A DNA stretch of 64,000 bases from Pseudomonas sp. 5P_3.1_Bac2 (GTDB lineage Bacteria; Pseudomonadota; Gammaproteobacteria; Pseudomonadales; Pseudomonadaceae): assembly GCF_025465995.1 (NCBI RefSeq), contig NZ_JANLNY010000006.1:806001-870000 (forward strand), read 5' to 3'. A program made the position numbers and the translations under genes. This document shows, piece after piece, positions 44,419 to 55,100 of the stretch. The notes beneath the pieces are model-generated. The model did not search any database. It was given only the letters and a program-made list of their open reading frames with translations, and had not been told where the DNA came from. The first letter of the stretch is position 1. Each line of letters begins with the position of its first letter.

Positions 44419-45600
44419 TCAGGCTTGGGCCAGGGCAAAAGTTTGGCCAAAAGCTTGGGTGTTTAATGCTTCTCCAATTAAAAAGCCCTGTATATGGTCA
44501 CAACCCAGCTGGTTGAGTAAGTCCAGCTCGGCTTGGGTCTCTACCCCTTCGGCAATGACGGTTAGGCCCAGTTGGTGGCCCAATTGGATAATGCTTTGCA
44601 AGGCCGAGGTTTTGTGGGCGTCGTCGATGCAGCCTTGCAATAACGTACGGTCGATTTTCAGCTCACTGAATGGCGTTGACAGCAGCTGATACAGGGAACT
44701 GTAGCCTTGGCCAAAATCATCCTGAGCCAGACCAAAACCCATCATGCGCAGTCGACAGGTACCAGCATAGTAGTTGACCGGATTGCGCGCGGTGCTGTTT
44801 TCCGTTAATTCAAAGCAAATAGCCGCAGGATCACCGCGTAATTCCTGAACAAGCTGAAGCAGGCGATCAGGCAGGCCGGCGTCGTCGAGTAAATGGGTCG
44901 GTAAATTAATCGACACCGGAATCGCCAAGCCCATCTCTGTTTGCCACAGCTGTTGGGCGAGCAGGACCTGGCGGGTCACGCTGAGCAACAACAGCTCATC
45001 TAGGCCCGCGTGTTCGATGACGCTAAGAAACATGCCGGGTAGCAACACCTCCCCCGAAGGTTTGACCCAACGCAGCAACGCCTCTGCCGCGACGATGCGA
45101 TTGTGTTGCAGGGATTTTTTGGGTTGAAACCAAGCGGTCAGCTGGCCGCTGGCGATCGCTTGGCGCAGCTCTTCCTCCGTCACGGAGGTTAGCGCTGGGG
45201 CTGGCGGCCTAGGCGGCAGATCGATTTGTTTGAGTAAGTCGGCCAAGTCTTTGGCCTGCACGGGTTTAGGCAGCTTGCCTAGCAGCGGCAACCCGAGAGA
45301 GCGCGCCACGATACTGGCACTGGTCAAAACCTGTTGAGTGGAAGAACTCATCAGCACAAGCTGCGGCCTTTGTTCCAACTGAGCCAAATGCTGGATCAGT
45401 TGTACGCCATCGACCTGCGGCAACATCAAATCACTGAACACCAGGTCAAACACTTCGCGCTCTAAATGACAGATGGCCTGCAACCCATCTTCAGCCCAGG
45501 TTAGTTGCATCAGCCCTTGCTCACGCAATAGGTGCAGCAGATGCTCACGCTGAAACGGTTGATCCTCGACGACCAACACCCGATAACCCAATTTGTTCAT
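44419..45600 (-). CDS. Response regulator with EAL domain, RocR/PvrR-like
   Basis: A 393-residue protein with a receiver (residues 1-125, aspartate in DLVFSDLMLPQVDG) and a C-terminal EAL phosphodiesterase domain. The domain keeps the EALLRW signature, the catalytic ELTEN, DDFGQGYSSL, ELKIDRT and EGVET residues, so it should cleave cyclic di-GMP. Its start overlaps the stop of the hybrid kinase gene. RocR and PvrR in P. aeruginosa have the same layout and oppose biofilm and fimbriae. A 284-base gap separates it from the next kinase, which probably has its own promoter. Confidence 0.92.
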   Translation of the reverse strand: MNKLGYRVLVVEDQPFQREHLLHLLREQGLMQLTWAEDGLQAICHLEREVFDLVFSDLMLPQVDGVQLIQHLAQLEQRPQLVLMSSSTQQVLTSASIVARSLGLPLLGKLPKPVQAKDLADLLKQIDLPPRPPAPALTSVTEEELRQAIASGQLTAWFQPKKSLQHNRIVAAEALLRWVKPSGEVLLPGMFLSVIEHAGLDELLLLSVTRQVLLAQQLWQTEMGLAIPVSINLPTHLLDDAGLPDRLLQLVQELRGDPAAICFELTENSTARNPVNYYAGTCRLRMMGFGLAQDDFGQGYSSLYQLLSTPFSELKIDRTLLQGCIDDAHKTSALQSIIQLGHQLGLTVIAEGVETQAELDLLNQLGCDHIQGFLIGEALNTQAFGQTFALAQA

Positions 45601-48440
45601 GCAGGCGCCTGAATAGTGGCCAAGCAGTTGGCCAGAGCGTTTAAGTCAATAGGTTTCACTAGGCACAGATTCATGCCGGCCTGCAGGCAGCGGTCATTTT
45701 CGTCCTGCATGGCATTCGCCGTGGCGCCAATGATCGGCGCACTGCAGCCGCGCCGGCGCAGCTCGGTCGCCAGCTCGTAACCGTTCATGCCTGGCATGTT
45801 GATATCGGTCAGCACCGCGTCATATTCGGCGGCTTGCCAACTTTCTAAGGCGTGCAAACCGTCGCTGACGAGCTCGACGCAACAGCCCAGAGCTTCCAAC
45901 TGTTCGCGGATGATCAGTTGGTTGATGATGCTGTCTTCGGCCACTAGCAAACGCAGCCCGAGCATGGGCAGGCGTTCGTTGCACTCGTCCGCTATGGGCT
46001 CATCTTTTTGCTCGCCCAAGGCCATGGTGATCGCCCGGCGTAAGATGCCGAGGTCATAGGGTCCGACCAGCCATTCACGGCCTTGGCCGCCTGGGTTTTG
46101 CGCGCCCTCATCGCAAATCACCACGCGCCTGCCCTGCCACTCCGGCAAGCATGGCTCGGCGCCTGCGTCGAGGCGCATTTCCAGCAATAACGCATCCTTG
46201 GTTTGGTTGTAGCGGCCATCAATCACCTGGCTCTTTGCCCCCCAGCGGTTGAGCCAGCTGCAGATGTTGTCGGAGAGCTCACGCACCGGGGTGTGCACAT
46301 GGATGAGCGCGCCGCTTAATGACGGCCCCGAACTGCTATTGGAGATGACTTCCAGGGGCACCCTGAGATTAAAACTACTGCCTAAACCCAGCTCACTGAT
46401 CACACTGAGCTGACCTTGCATCAGCTCGGCTAAACGCATGCAAATGGATAAGCCCAGCCCCGTGCCACCGGCGCGCTGCGGCTGGCTGGCAACTTGGTAA
46501 AAAGGTTTGAACAGACGTGGCTGCTCGGCAGCGCTGATGCCCATACCGGTGTCGGTGACTTGCCAGATCAAGGTGAGTTGGTTGGCACTGCGGCTTTCCA
46601 TGCGCACACGCAGTACCACGCGCCCGCTGTCGGTGAACTTAACCGCGTTACTGAGCAAGTTATTCAGCACCTGACGCAGACAGTTGACGTCACCACGTAC
46701 CCGCTCGGGGATCTGCGCGTCGGCGCAAAAGTAAAACTGCAAGCCCTTGCTGCGCGCCGATGCGGCATAGCCCTGCATGACTTCCTGGAGCAATTCCAAG
46801 GGCGAAAACTCGACTATCCGCAGCACCAGCTTGCCGGCTTCAATCTTGGCCACATCCAGCACATCGCTGATCAACTGCTGCAGCGCGGTGGACGAACGCT
46901 GAATGGCATACAGATAGCTTTGCTGCTGGTTATCCAAGGTTGTGCGACCGAGTAACTCCAGGGTGCCCAATACGCCATACAGGGGCGTACGAATTTCATG
47001 GCTCATGGTGGCCAGAAATTGGGTTTTAGCCTCGTTAGCTGAATCGGCCAGTTGCTTGGCGCGGGCCAGTTGCGCCTCCACTTCTTTGCGCACACTGATA
47101 TCGCTGAAGGCGCAGAACAAGACTTCTTCGCGCTGGTAACGGGTGGGCATGTAACTCAGGTAGAGATGGCGGTCATCGATCAGACCAACCTCTTCAAAGC
47201 CATTGCTGTTATGGCTGGAAAATGAGCTGACAACCCAGTCGTAGAGGGATTGCCGTGCCTCGACATCACCTAACCATTTTTGCGCCAAGCGGTTTTCCAG
47301 AGCCACTTTGCCATCGGCGCGGCGTAATACGCAGAGCGCCACAGGAGAGGCGTCGATGACCGCGCGCAGAAAATTTTCGTTTTCTGCCAAGGCCTCTAAG
47401 CGGCGCTGGGCGGGATTGATTAAACGGGTTTCGATGCGTCGACATAAACGCCAGATGACAATCCAGGCGCCGCAGCCGAGCATCCACGCGAGGGTCACCG
47501 GCCACCATAACGGCGCCATTAAAGTGCGTAACTCGACGTAATAAATCAGGCCCCAACCGCTGCTGCCCAAGTGCTTGAGCAGTTCAAGGCGAGCCGGCAG
47601 CGGACCTAAACCGGCAAAGGCAAAACTATCGCCCTTCCACACATCACCTAAGGTTTTGCCCGGTTTGATTAACTGGCTACCCACCACCTGATGCTGATCT
47701 TGATCAAGCAATTGAAAGTTGCCAGCCACCGGAACGTTCAAGGCTTTTTTGACATCACTGCCGCGCGCTTCAATGCCCAGCCAGCCAGCATCCAAGCTGT
47801 CGGAAATGCGCGTGAACAAATACACCCGCACCACTGCGCCACTGTCGTCGCTCAGCCAACGCACACCGCCCGGCTGACCTTCGGCGTCCCAGTTGGCTAA
47901 GCGCTCCAGTACTGAGCTGGGCACGTCTTGGCCGCCGGCAAAAGATTCATGGAGGCGATACACCGGCTGGCCAAGGCTGGAGTCGACGTACAGCAAGTTG
48001 AGTCGCTTATCATCCAACTCCCGTACATCGCGGCCGGATAACAACAGACTCCAGCGTTTGGCCGGATCGCCCAAGGGCTGGTTGATATACGAATGGGCTG
48101 AGAGCGGATGATCCAATCGCCCCATCGACTGCAAGGGTTCCACCGCTTGGTAGAGCACGCCACGGTTCAGGTGGGTGAGCAGCGCTTCGCGCTTATACAG
48201 GTACAACTGGGCATCGTACATGGCCCCGTTCATGACCCGGCGATGCTGGGAAATTTGCTGGTTGAACAGTGTGGAAAGATAAAAAAATAAGGCTAACGCC
48301 AGGCACGCCAAGACCACCCCAGCCAATAGCCGAAGTAATTTACGGGCTGCTCGTGGGGTGGAAAAAATGGAGTCGTTGAATAGCAGAAAGTTTCTGAGTT
48401 GCATCTGTTCATGCTGGCTGTATGCCGCTCCAGTCACCAT
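45597..48440 (-). CDS. Hybrid sensor histidine kinase, PvrS-like
   Basis: Of 947 residues from the first ATG; the ATG at 48404 is an equally possible start. Layout: membrane helix near 40-62, large periplasmic part, second helix near 310-330, PAS-like domain, HisKA ([11 protein letters not shown]), HATPase (NLLSNAVKFT, DTGMGIS, GTGLGL), a degenerate receiver, and a full receiver with VLTDINMPGMNG. It ends shortly after the receiver, so unlike the other kinase it has no HPt and needs an external one, perhaps that of the neighbouring kinase. It is the first gene of the four-gene signalling block. Confidence 0.92.
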   Translation of the reverse strand: MVTGAAYSQHEQMQLRNFLLFNDSIFSTPRAARKLLRLLAGVVLACLALALFFYLSTLFNQQISQHRRVMNGAMYDAQLYLYKREALLTHLNRGVLYQAVEPLQSMGRLDHPLSAHSYINQPLGDPAKRWSLLLSGRDVRELDDKRLNLLYVDSSLGQPVYRLHESFAGGQDVPSSVLERLANWDAEGQPGGVRWLSDDSGAVVRVYLFTRISDSLDAGWLGIEARGSDVKKALNVPVAGNFQLLDQDQHQVVGSQLIKPGKTLGDVWKGDSFAFAGLGPLPARLELLKHLGSSGWGLIYYVELRTLMAPLWWPVTLAWMLGCGAWIVIWRLCRRIETRLINPAQRRLEALAENENFLRAVIDASPVALCVLRRADGKVALENRLAQKWLGDVEARQSLYDWVVSSFSSHNSNGFEEVGLIDDRHLYLSYMPTRYQREEVLFCAFSDISVRKEVEAQLARAKQLADSANEAKTQFLATMSHEIRTPLYGVLGTLELLGRTTLDNQQQSYLYAIQRSSTALQQLISDVLDVAKIEAGKLVLRIVEFSPLELLQEVMQGYAASARSKGLQFYFCADAQIPERVRGDVNCLRQVLNNLLSNAVKFTDSGRVVLRVRMESRSANQLTLIWQVTDTGMGISAAEQPRLFKPFYQVASQPQRAGGTGLGLSICMRLAELMQGQLSVISELGLGSSFNLRVPLEVISNSSSGPSLSGALIHVHTPVRELSDNICSWLNRWGAKSQVIDGRYNQTKDALLLEMRLDAGAEPCLPEWQGRRVVICDEGAQNPGGQGREWLVGPYDLGILRRAITMALGEQKDEPIADECNERLPMLGLRLLVAEDSIINQLIIREQLEALGCCVELVSDGLHALESWQAAEYDAVLTDINMPGMNGYELATELRRRGCSAPIIGATANAMQDENDRCLQAGMNLCLVKPIDLNALANCLATIQAPA

Positions 48441-48526
48441 CAGAAAAATCTAATAGTGGCCGAGGGTTATACCTCCAGCTGCTGCGGCCAAAATGTCTCG
48501 AAGCCGCAGCGACAGGTAGATGACGC

Positions 48527-49546
48527 CTATTCGGCGGTTTGCAGAATCACCCGCCCACGGGTTGGGCAGGAATGGATGTAGTTGTGAGCCGCGACGACAT
48601 CCGTCAACGGGTAGACCCGATCAATCAGAGGACGCAGCAAGCCATCACCGGTCAGCTGATTAATAGCCGTAATGGCTTTGTTCACCGCCACCTCATCTTG
48701 GGGGATCGCCAGCTCTTCTTTGCCGGTGAAATTGCCAATGCAGTGGACGAAGAACTGGATGTTTTTCTGGAAGGCGGCGCAGGCCGGAAATGGCGTTTCA
48801 TTGCCGCCTTGCAGATCAAACAACACCAAGCGCCCACGCGGTGCCAAGGCATCGCCCAGCAGCGACATTTGCGCCCCGCCGAGGGAGTCCATGACCACAT
48901 CAACGCCGCGGCCGGAAGTGAGTTTTTCCACCCGGGTGACCAGATCTTGTTCCTCGGTGAGGATGATATCGTCAGCCCCCTGCTCTTTCAGGAAGTCCAC
49001 ATCTTCACTGAACGACGTGGCCGCAATCACACGGGCGCCCAAGGCTTTGGCCATCTGCACAATGTTTGGCCCCCAACAGCGACTGGCCGCGGTGACTAAC
49101 ACGCTTTCACCGGCGCGCAATCGGGCTAACTCGGTAAAGCCAAACCAACCGATCATCGATGGAAAGTAATGGCCGGCTGCTTGCACAGCGGTCAGGTTGG
49201 CCGGATAACGGGCCAGCGAGCTGCGTGGCAAAAGCACATGATCGGCATAGCAGGGATAGCGGTTGGTGCTTTGCGCAGGGAAGCTGGCGACTTTGTCGCC
49301 GATGGCTAAATCATCTACGCCCTCCCCAACAGCCAGCACCACCCCGGCCACTTCGTTGCCCAAACCAGCAGGCAACTGGGCACGGGTGTGGGCCAAATTT
49401 TGCCGCCACAGCACATCGGTCCAGCTCACGCCGATGGCCTCCACAGCGATTAATACTTCGCCCGCGGCCGGTGCTGGCGTTGGACGTTCTTCGAGCGTGA
49501 GGACTGAAGCGTCGCCAAACTCATGGAAACGTACGATGCGAGACAT
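48527..49546 (-). CDS. mexS: MexS, zinc-type alcohol dehydrogenase/quinone oxidoreductase family
   Basis: Start at 49546 after GAGG. The 339-residue protein has the medium-chain dehydrogenase layout: a GroES-like N-terminal half (MSRIVRFHEFGDASVLTLEE) and a Rossmann half (GESVLVTAASRCWGPNIVQM). The zinc-binding cysteine cluster of classical dehydrogenases is missing, as in quinone oxidoreductases. The gene is divergent from mexT, with mexEF-oprN beyond, exactly the P. aeruginosa order. Loss of MexS there activates MexT and the pump; it may remove a toxic electrophile. Confidence 0.92.
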   Translation of the reverse strand: MSRIVRFHEFGDASVLTLEERPTPAPAAGEVLIAVEAIGVSWTDVLWRQNLAHTRAQLPAGLGNEVAGVVLAVGEGVDDLAIGDKVASFPAQSTNRYPCYADHVLLPRSSLARYPANLTAVQAAGHYFPSMIGWFGFTELARLRAGESVLVTAASRCWGPNIVQMAKALGARVIAATSFSEDVDFLKEQGADDIILTEEQDLVTRVEKLTSGRGVDVVMDSLGGAQMSLLGDALAPRGRLVLFDLQGGNETPFPACAAFQKNIQFFVHCIGNFTGKEELAIPQDEVAVNKAITAINQLTGDGLLRPLIDRVYPLTDVVAAHNYIHSCPTRGRVILQTAE

Positions 49547-49800
49547 GACAAACCTCTTCGGGTGACTGGCAGTTAGGGGACATACGCGATACTTTGCTAC
49601 AAAATAGTGATGCCCCCTCATAAGCATGAACTTTATCCGGGCACAGTCAGCATTTCCACAGGACATGACTGATACTTACCATGCTTGACGCTGATGATCT
49701 GCGCTGAGAGCTGTAATAGCCGGCATCTTGCTCCACAACCTGATTCAGCATTAGCCTTAACAAACCTGCCCCCACCGTGCCTTTCCAGGATGGATAGCGG
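49547..49800. promoter_or_regulatory. mexS-mexT divergent promoter region
   Basis: The 254-base gap between the divergent mexS and mexT genes should hold both promoters and, by analogy to P. aeruginosa, a MexT site for mexS activation. Candidate sequences such as ATACTTACCAT (49671-49681) are present but no complete LysR-type motif can be fixed by eye. Confidence 0.5.
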
Positions 49801-50718
49801 ATGAACCGTAACGATCTTCGTCGTGTCGATCTGAACTTGCTGATTGTGTTTGAAACACTGATGTACGAGCGCAGCGTCACACGGGCGGCAGAAAAACTCT
49901 TTCTCGGCCAGCCGGCGATCAGTGCCGCTTTGTCACGCTTGCGCACGTTGTTTGACGATCCTCTATTTGTGCGTACCGGGCGCAGTATGGAACCCACTGC
50001 GCGGGCCATGGAAATCACCGCCCTGCTCTCGCCAGCGCTGGATTCGATTTCCACGGCGGTCAGTCGCGCAGCTGATTTTCACCCAGAAAGCAGCAATGCG
50101 GTGTTTCGTATTGGCCTGTCCGATGACGTTGAATTTGGTCTGCTGCCGCCCTTGATCAAACGCTTGCGCGCGGAGGCACCTGGAGTGGTGCTGGTGATTC
50201 GGCGCACCAATTATTTGCTCATGCCCGCGTTGTTAGCCTCGGGGGAAATCTCCGTAGGCGTCAGTTACACCGAGGACTTACCGGCGAATGCCAAACGCAA
50301 AGTATTGCGGCGTAGCAAAGCACAATTACTGCGCGCCGATTCGACACCGGGAAATATAAGTTTGGATGACTTCTGCACAAGGCCCCATGCCTTAGTGTCG
50401 TTCTCGGGCGACTTAAATGGCTTTATCGATGAGGAATTGGAGAAGGTTGGGCGCACGCGCCGAGTCGTGCTTGCACTACCGCAATTCCAGGGATTAGCCA
50501 CGCTACTAACCGGCACGAATATCCTCGCGACAGTGCCGGATTACACCGCCGCGGCCCTCACTGCCGCCGGTGGCGTGCGAGCGGAAGACTTACCCATTCC
50601 CAGTCGTAGTTTTGAACTGCATATGGTTTGGCGTGGTGCCCAAGATAATGATCCGGCTGAGCGATGGTTACGCTCGCGGATTCAGATGTTTTGCGGCGAT
50701 CCCGATAGCCTGAATTAG
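49801..50718 (+). CDS. mexT: MexT, LysR-family activator of mexEF-oprN
   Basis: A 305-residue LysR regulator whose sequence is nearly that of P. aeruginosa MexT: MNRNDLRRVDLNLLIVFETL, ERSVTRAAEKLFLGQPAISA (the helix-turn-helix) and RAQDNDPAERW-like C-terminus (WRGAQDNDPAERWLRSRIQM). The frame is open and has one copy of the octamer CGGCCAGC at 49905-49912; in PAO1 a duplicated octamer shifts the frame and silences the protein. So this copy should be functional. It activates mexS and mexEF-oprN under electrophile and disulfide stress. Confidence 0.95.
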   Translation: MNRNDLRRVDLNLLIVFETLMYERSVTRAAEKLFLGQPAISAALSRLRTLFDDPLFVRTGRSMEPTARAMEITALLSPALDSISTAVSRAADFHPESSNAVFRIGLSDDVEFGLLPPLIKRLRAEAPGVVLVIRRTNYLLMPALLASGEISVGVSYTEDLPANAKRKVLRRSKAQLLRADSTPGNISLDDFCTRPHALVSFSGDLNGFIDEELEKVGRTRRVVLALPQFQGLATLLTGTNILATVPDYTAAALTAAGGVRAEDLPIPSRSFELHMVWRGAQDNDPAERWLRSRIQMFCGDPDSLN

Positions 50719-50753
50719 CTCACAGGAGAAACACCTGCGTTTTCATGAAATCA

Positions 50754-50777
50754 CGCGATATCACACCTGATATCGCG
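50754..50777 (+). promoter_or_regulatory. Palindromic operator upstream of mexE
   Basis: Perfect arms CGCGATATCA (50754-50763) and TGATATCGCG (50768-50777) flank CACC, about 105 bases before the mexE start. ATCA precedes and AATCAT follows, giving the repeated ATC/GAT spacing seen in LysR operators and in the MexT sites upstream of mexE in P. aeruginosa. There is no T-run, so a terminator for mexT is unlikely. Confidence 0.6.
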
Positions 50778-50881
50778 AAATCATTAAAAATAATAGTCAC
50801 TTTTGTAGCGTTCGATTCGTGACATTTCGTTACTGACAGCAGACTCCCGCCTCATAAATCACCTCAGGCGGAAGCTCTACC

Positions 50882-52111
50882 ATGAATCGAAGTCTCGTAA
50901 GAACTTGGCCCTTATCCGTAACCTTCGCAGCGCTGTTAGCCCTTAGTGGTTGTGGCAAAAGTGCAGAGTCAGCACAAGCCTCAGCAGCAACCAAAGTGAC
51001 AGTCGCCGAGGTCATTCAACAGCCCATTATCGAGTGGGATGAGTTTACCGGTCGCTTGGAAGCGCCGGAGTCGGTGGTGATCCGGCCTCGTGTGGCAGGT
51101 TACATCGACAAGGTGGCTTTCCGCGAAGGTGATTTGGTTAAAAAAGGCGACCTGTTGTTCCAAATTGACCCGCGCCCTTTCGTTGCTGAGGTCAATCGCC
51201 TAGAAGCTCTGCTGCAACAATCCAAAGCCACCCAAGCTCGCGCACAAAGCGAGGCCAGTCGTGGCGAGCGGCTACTAAACAGCAATGCCATGTCGACTGA
51301 GCTGGCTCAGGCGCGCACTACGGCCGCCGCTGAGGCTAAAGCGGCGACAGCATCGGTGCAGGCGCAGTTAGATACGGCCCGGCTGAACCTCGAATTCACC
51401 CACATCACCGCGCCCATCAATGGTCGTGTCAGCCGCGCCTTGATCACTGAAGGCAATTTGGTTGTCGCTGGCGACACCAGTCTGACCAGTGTGGTCAGCA
51501 CCGACAAGGTATATGCCTATTTCGATGCCGATGAACAGGTGTTCCTCAAGTACAGCCAACTGGCTCGCCAAGCCGGTGGCCAAGTGCGCAATCCCAGTCC
51601 GGTGTACTTGGGCCTAACCACAGAGCAAGGCTTCCCCCATTTGGGCAAGCTGGATTTCATCGACAACCAAGTCAACACCCAGACCGGCACGATCAATGGC
51701 CGTGCCGTCTTCGATAACAGCGAAGGCCTGTATACCCCAGGTTTGTATGCGCGCATCCGGCTGGTCGGCAGTCAGCAATATGAGGCCATCCTGGTGAAGG
51801 ACGAGGCCATCGGCACTGACCTCGGCAAGAAGTACGTGATGGTCCTGAGCAAGGACAGCACCGTGCAGTACCGCGGTGTCGAGATTGGCCCGCGTTTGCT
51901 GGGCCTGCGCATCATCCGTAGCGGTCTGCAGCAAGGTGATCGGATTGTCATCAATGGCCTGATGCGCATTCGCTCAGGCAATACCGTGGACGCTGAAGTA
52001 CAGACGATGGCCGATGCCTCCACCCTGGCGGAGCTCAGCAAACAACGGCAGTTGCTCGAACGCCAGGCTACCGCCCAGACCAACTCTGACAGCACTGCAC
52101 CGCGCGGTTGA
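50882..52111 (+). CDS. mexE: MexE, periplasmic adaptor of the RND pump
   Basis: A 409-residue lipoprotein: lipobox LALSGC gives acylation at Cys24. Then come the barrel-sandwich halves (VRPRVAGYIDKVAFREG-like segment, and ITAPINGRVSRALITEGNLV), an alpha hairpin with many alanines, and the beta-barrel and membrane-proximal domains. It bridges MexF and OprN across the periplasm and exports chloramphenicol, quinolones, trimethoprim and quorum-signal precursors in P. aeruginosa. The gene starts 164 bases after mexT; mexF follows after 13 bases. Confidence 0.94.
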   Translation: MNRSLVRTWPLSVTFAALLALSGCGKSAESAQASAATKVTVAEVIQQPIIEWDEFTGRLEAPESVVIRPRVAGYIDKVAFREGDLVKKGDLLFQIDPRPFVAEVNRLEALLQQSKATQARAQSEASRGERLLNSNAMSTELAQARTTAAAEAKAATASVQAQLDTARLNLEFTHITAPINGRVSRALITEGNLVVAGDTSLTSVVSTDKVYAYFDADEQVFLKYSQLARQAGGQVRNPSPVYLGLTTEQGFPHLGKLDFIDNQVNTQTGTINGRAVFDNSEGLYTPGLYARIRLVGSQQYEAILVKDEAIGTDLGKKYVMVLSKDSTVQYRGVEIGPRLLGLRIIRSGLQQGDRIVINGLMRIRSGNTVDAEVQTMADASTLAELSKQRQLLERQATAQTNSDSTAPRG

Positions 52112-52124
52112 TAGGTAGATAGCC

Positions 52125-55100
52125 ATGAATTTTTCTCAGTTCTTCATTCACCGACCGAGATTTGCAGCAGTGCTATCACTGCTCATCCTGCTCGCCGGAC
52201 TGATCTCGGTGTTTCAACTGCCGATCAGTGAATACCCGCAAGTTGTCCCCCCTACTGTGGTGGTTCGTGCGTCCTATCCAGGTGCTAACCCCACGGTGAT
52301 TGGCGAAACAGTGGCCGCGCCACTGGAGCAGGCCATCACTGGCGTCGAGAAGATGCTCTACATGTCGTCCCAAGCCAACAGTGACGGGCGCCTTACCCTG
52401 ACCGTGACCTTTGCCCAAGGTACCAACTTGGACATTGCCCAAGTCCAGGTGCAGAACCGGGTGACTCGCACCATGCCGGTACTACCGGTAGAAGTGCAGC
52501 GCCTCGGGGTGACCGTGGATAAAGCCTCGCCGGACCTGACCATGGCCGTGCACTTGATCTCCCCAGATAAGCGCTACGACATGCTGTATCTGTCCAGCTA
52601 TGCCACGGTCAACATCCGTGATGAGATTGCCCGCTTGGATGGCGTCGGTGATGTGCGCGTGCTGGGCCTAGGCGACTATTCCCTGCGCGTGTGGCTCGAT
52701 CCGAACAAAGTAGCTTCGCGCAACCTGACTGCCAATGATGTAGTGACCGCGATCCAGGAGCAAAACCGTCAGGTTGCGGCCGGCTCGCTCGGTGCACCGC
52801 CAGCCCCTGGCAGTAGCTTCCAACTGTCGATCAACACCCAGGGCCGCTTGGTCACTGAAGAAGAGTTTGAAAACATCATTATTCGCTCCGGGGCTAATGG
52901 TGAGATCACCCGCTTGAAAGACATTGGCCGGGTCGAATTAGGCTCAAACCAGTACGCCCTGCGCTCCTTGCTCAACAACGAGGAAGCCGTGTCCTTGGCG
53001 GTGTTCCAACTGCCTGGTGCCAACGCTTTGGATGTGTCCTCAGCCGTGCGCAAGCGCATGGAAGAGCTGAAGAAGAGCTTCCCAGAAGGCATGGACTACA
53101 CCATCGTCTATGACCCCACCGTGTTCGTCCGTGGCTCTATTGAGGCAGTGGTGCATACGCTGTTTGAAGCCATGGTGCTGGTGGTGCTGGTGGTCATCGT
53201 GTTCCTGCAAACCTGGCGCGCCTCGCTGATTCCGCTGTTGGCCGTGCCGGTGTCGTTGGTCGGTACCTTTGCCGCCATGCATATGCTCGGCTTCTCGCTC
53301 AACGCACTGTCTTTATTCGGCTTGGTGCTAGCGATCGGGATTGTGGTGGACGATGCCATCGTGGTGGTGGAAAACGTCGAGCGAAACATCGCCTTAGGAC
53401 TGTCTCCGGTCGAGGCGACGATCAAGGCGATGAAGGAAGTGACCGGGCCGATCATCGCGACGGCTCTGGTGCTCTGTGCAGTGTTCGTGCCCACGGCGTT
53501 TATTACCGGTTTAACCGGCGAGTTTTATCAGCAGTTCGCTTTGACCATTGCCATCTCTACCGTGATCTCGGCGTTTAACTCACTGACCTTGTCGCCAGCG
53601 CTGGCCGCCGTGTTACTTAAGGGCCATGACCAACCTAAAGATCGCTTCTCGCGCTTCTTGGATAAAATCCTCGGGGGCTGGTTCTTCACCCCCTTCAACC
53701 GCCTGTTTAGCCGCGCCAGTAACGGTTATGTTGGCGTGGTGCGCCGAGTGCTACGCGGCAGCACGGTGGCGCTGATTGTCTATGCCGGGTTAATGGGGCT
53801 GACCTATCTGGGCTTTGCCACAACGCCGACTGGTTTCGTGCCGCAGCAAGACAAACAATATCTGGTCGGCTTCGTGCAACTACCGGATGCCGCGAGCCTG
53901 GACCGCACCCAAGCAGTGACTGAGCGCATGAGCGCCATCGCCAAAGCGCACCCAGGTGTGCAGAACGCGGTGGCCTATCCGGGGCTGTCGATTAACGGCT
54001 TCACCAATAGCCCGAACAGTGCGGTGGTGTTTACCCCGCTCAAGCCCTTTGACGAACGTAAGGACCCATCCCTCAGTGGGCCAGCCATTGCAGCGGATCT
54101 GAACCGTCAATTTGCCGAGATTCAAGATGGCAACGTGGTGCTATTCGGGCCACCGGCAGTACTGGGCTTGGGCACCCTGGGCGGCTTCCGTTTGCAACTG
54201 CAAGACCGTGGCAGCTTGGGCTATAACGAGATGTACAAAGTCACCCAAGAAGTCATCGCCAAAGCACGGACCCTGCCGGAGTTAAACCCTAACTCGGTGT
54301 TCACCAGCTACCAAGTCAACGTGCCGCAGTTGTACGCCAACATTGACCGGGAAAAGGCCAAGAGCCACGGTATCGACTTAAACGAGGTGTTCACCACCTT
54401 GCAGGTTTATCTGGGCTCGCTGTACACCAACGACTTCAACCGTTTTGGCCGTACCTATCAGGTCAACGTGCAAGCCGATCAACAGTTCCGTATGGATGCC
54501 GAACAGATCGGGCAACTGAAAGTGCGCAATAACCTTGGGGAAATGGTGCCGCTGGCGTCCATCCTTAAGGTCGAAGAAACCGCAGGCCCGGATCGGGTGA
54601 TGCACTACAACGGTTTCCTCACTGCTGAAATCAACGGCGCCGCGGCCCAAGGCTACAGCTCCGGGCAAGCTGAAGAGGCCATGGCCAAACTGCTCGATCA
54701 GGAACTGCCTAACGGCATGACCTACGAGTGGACCGACATGACCTTCCAGAAGATCCTCGCCGGTAACACCGCGATCATCGTCTTCCCCATCTGTGTGCTG
54801 CTGGCCTTCTTGGTACTGGCTGCACAGTACGAAAGCTGGAGCCTGCCACTGGCGGTGATTCTGATCGTGCCTATGACGTTGCTCTCGGCCATTACCGGGG
54901 TGATCTTAAGTGGTGGCGACAACAACGTGTTCACCCAAATTGGCTTGATCGTATTGGTCGGGCTTGCCTGCAAGAACGCCATTCTGATTGTCGAGTTTGC
55001 CAAGGAGCAGCAAGAGGAAGGCAAGGATCGTATGAGTGCTGTGCTGGAGGCCTGTCGTCTGCGCCTGCGGCCGATTCTGATGACCAGTATCGCCTTCATC

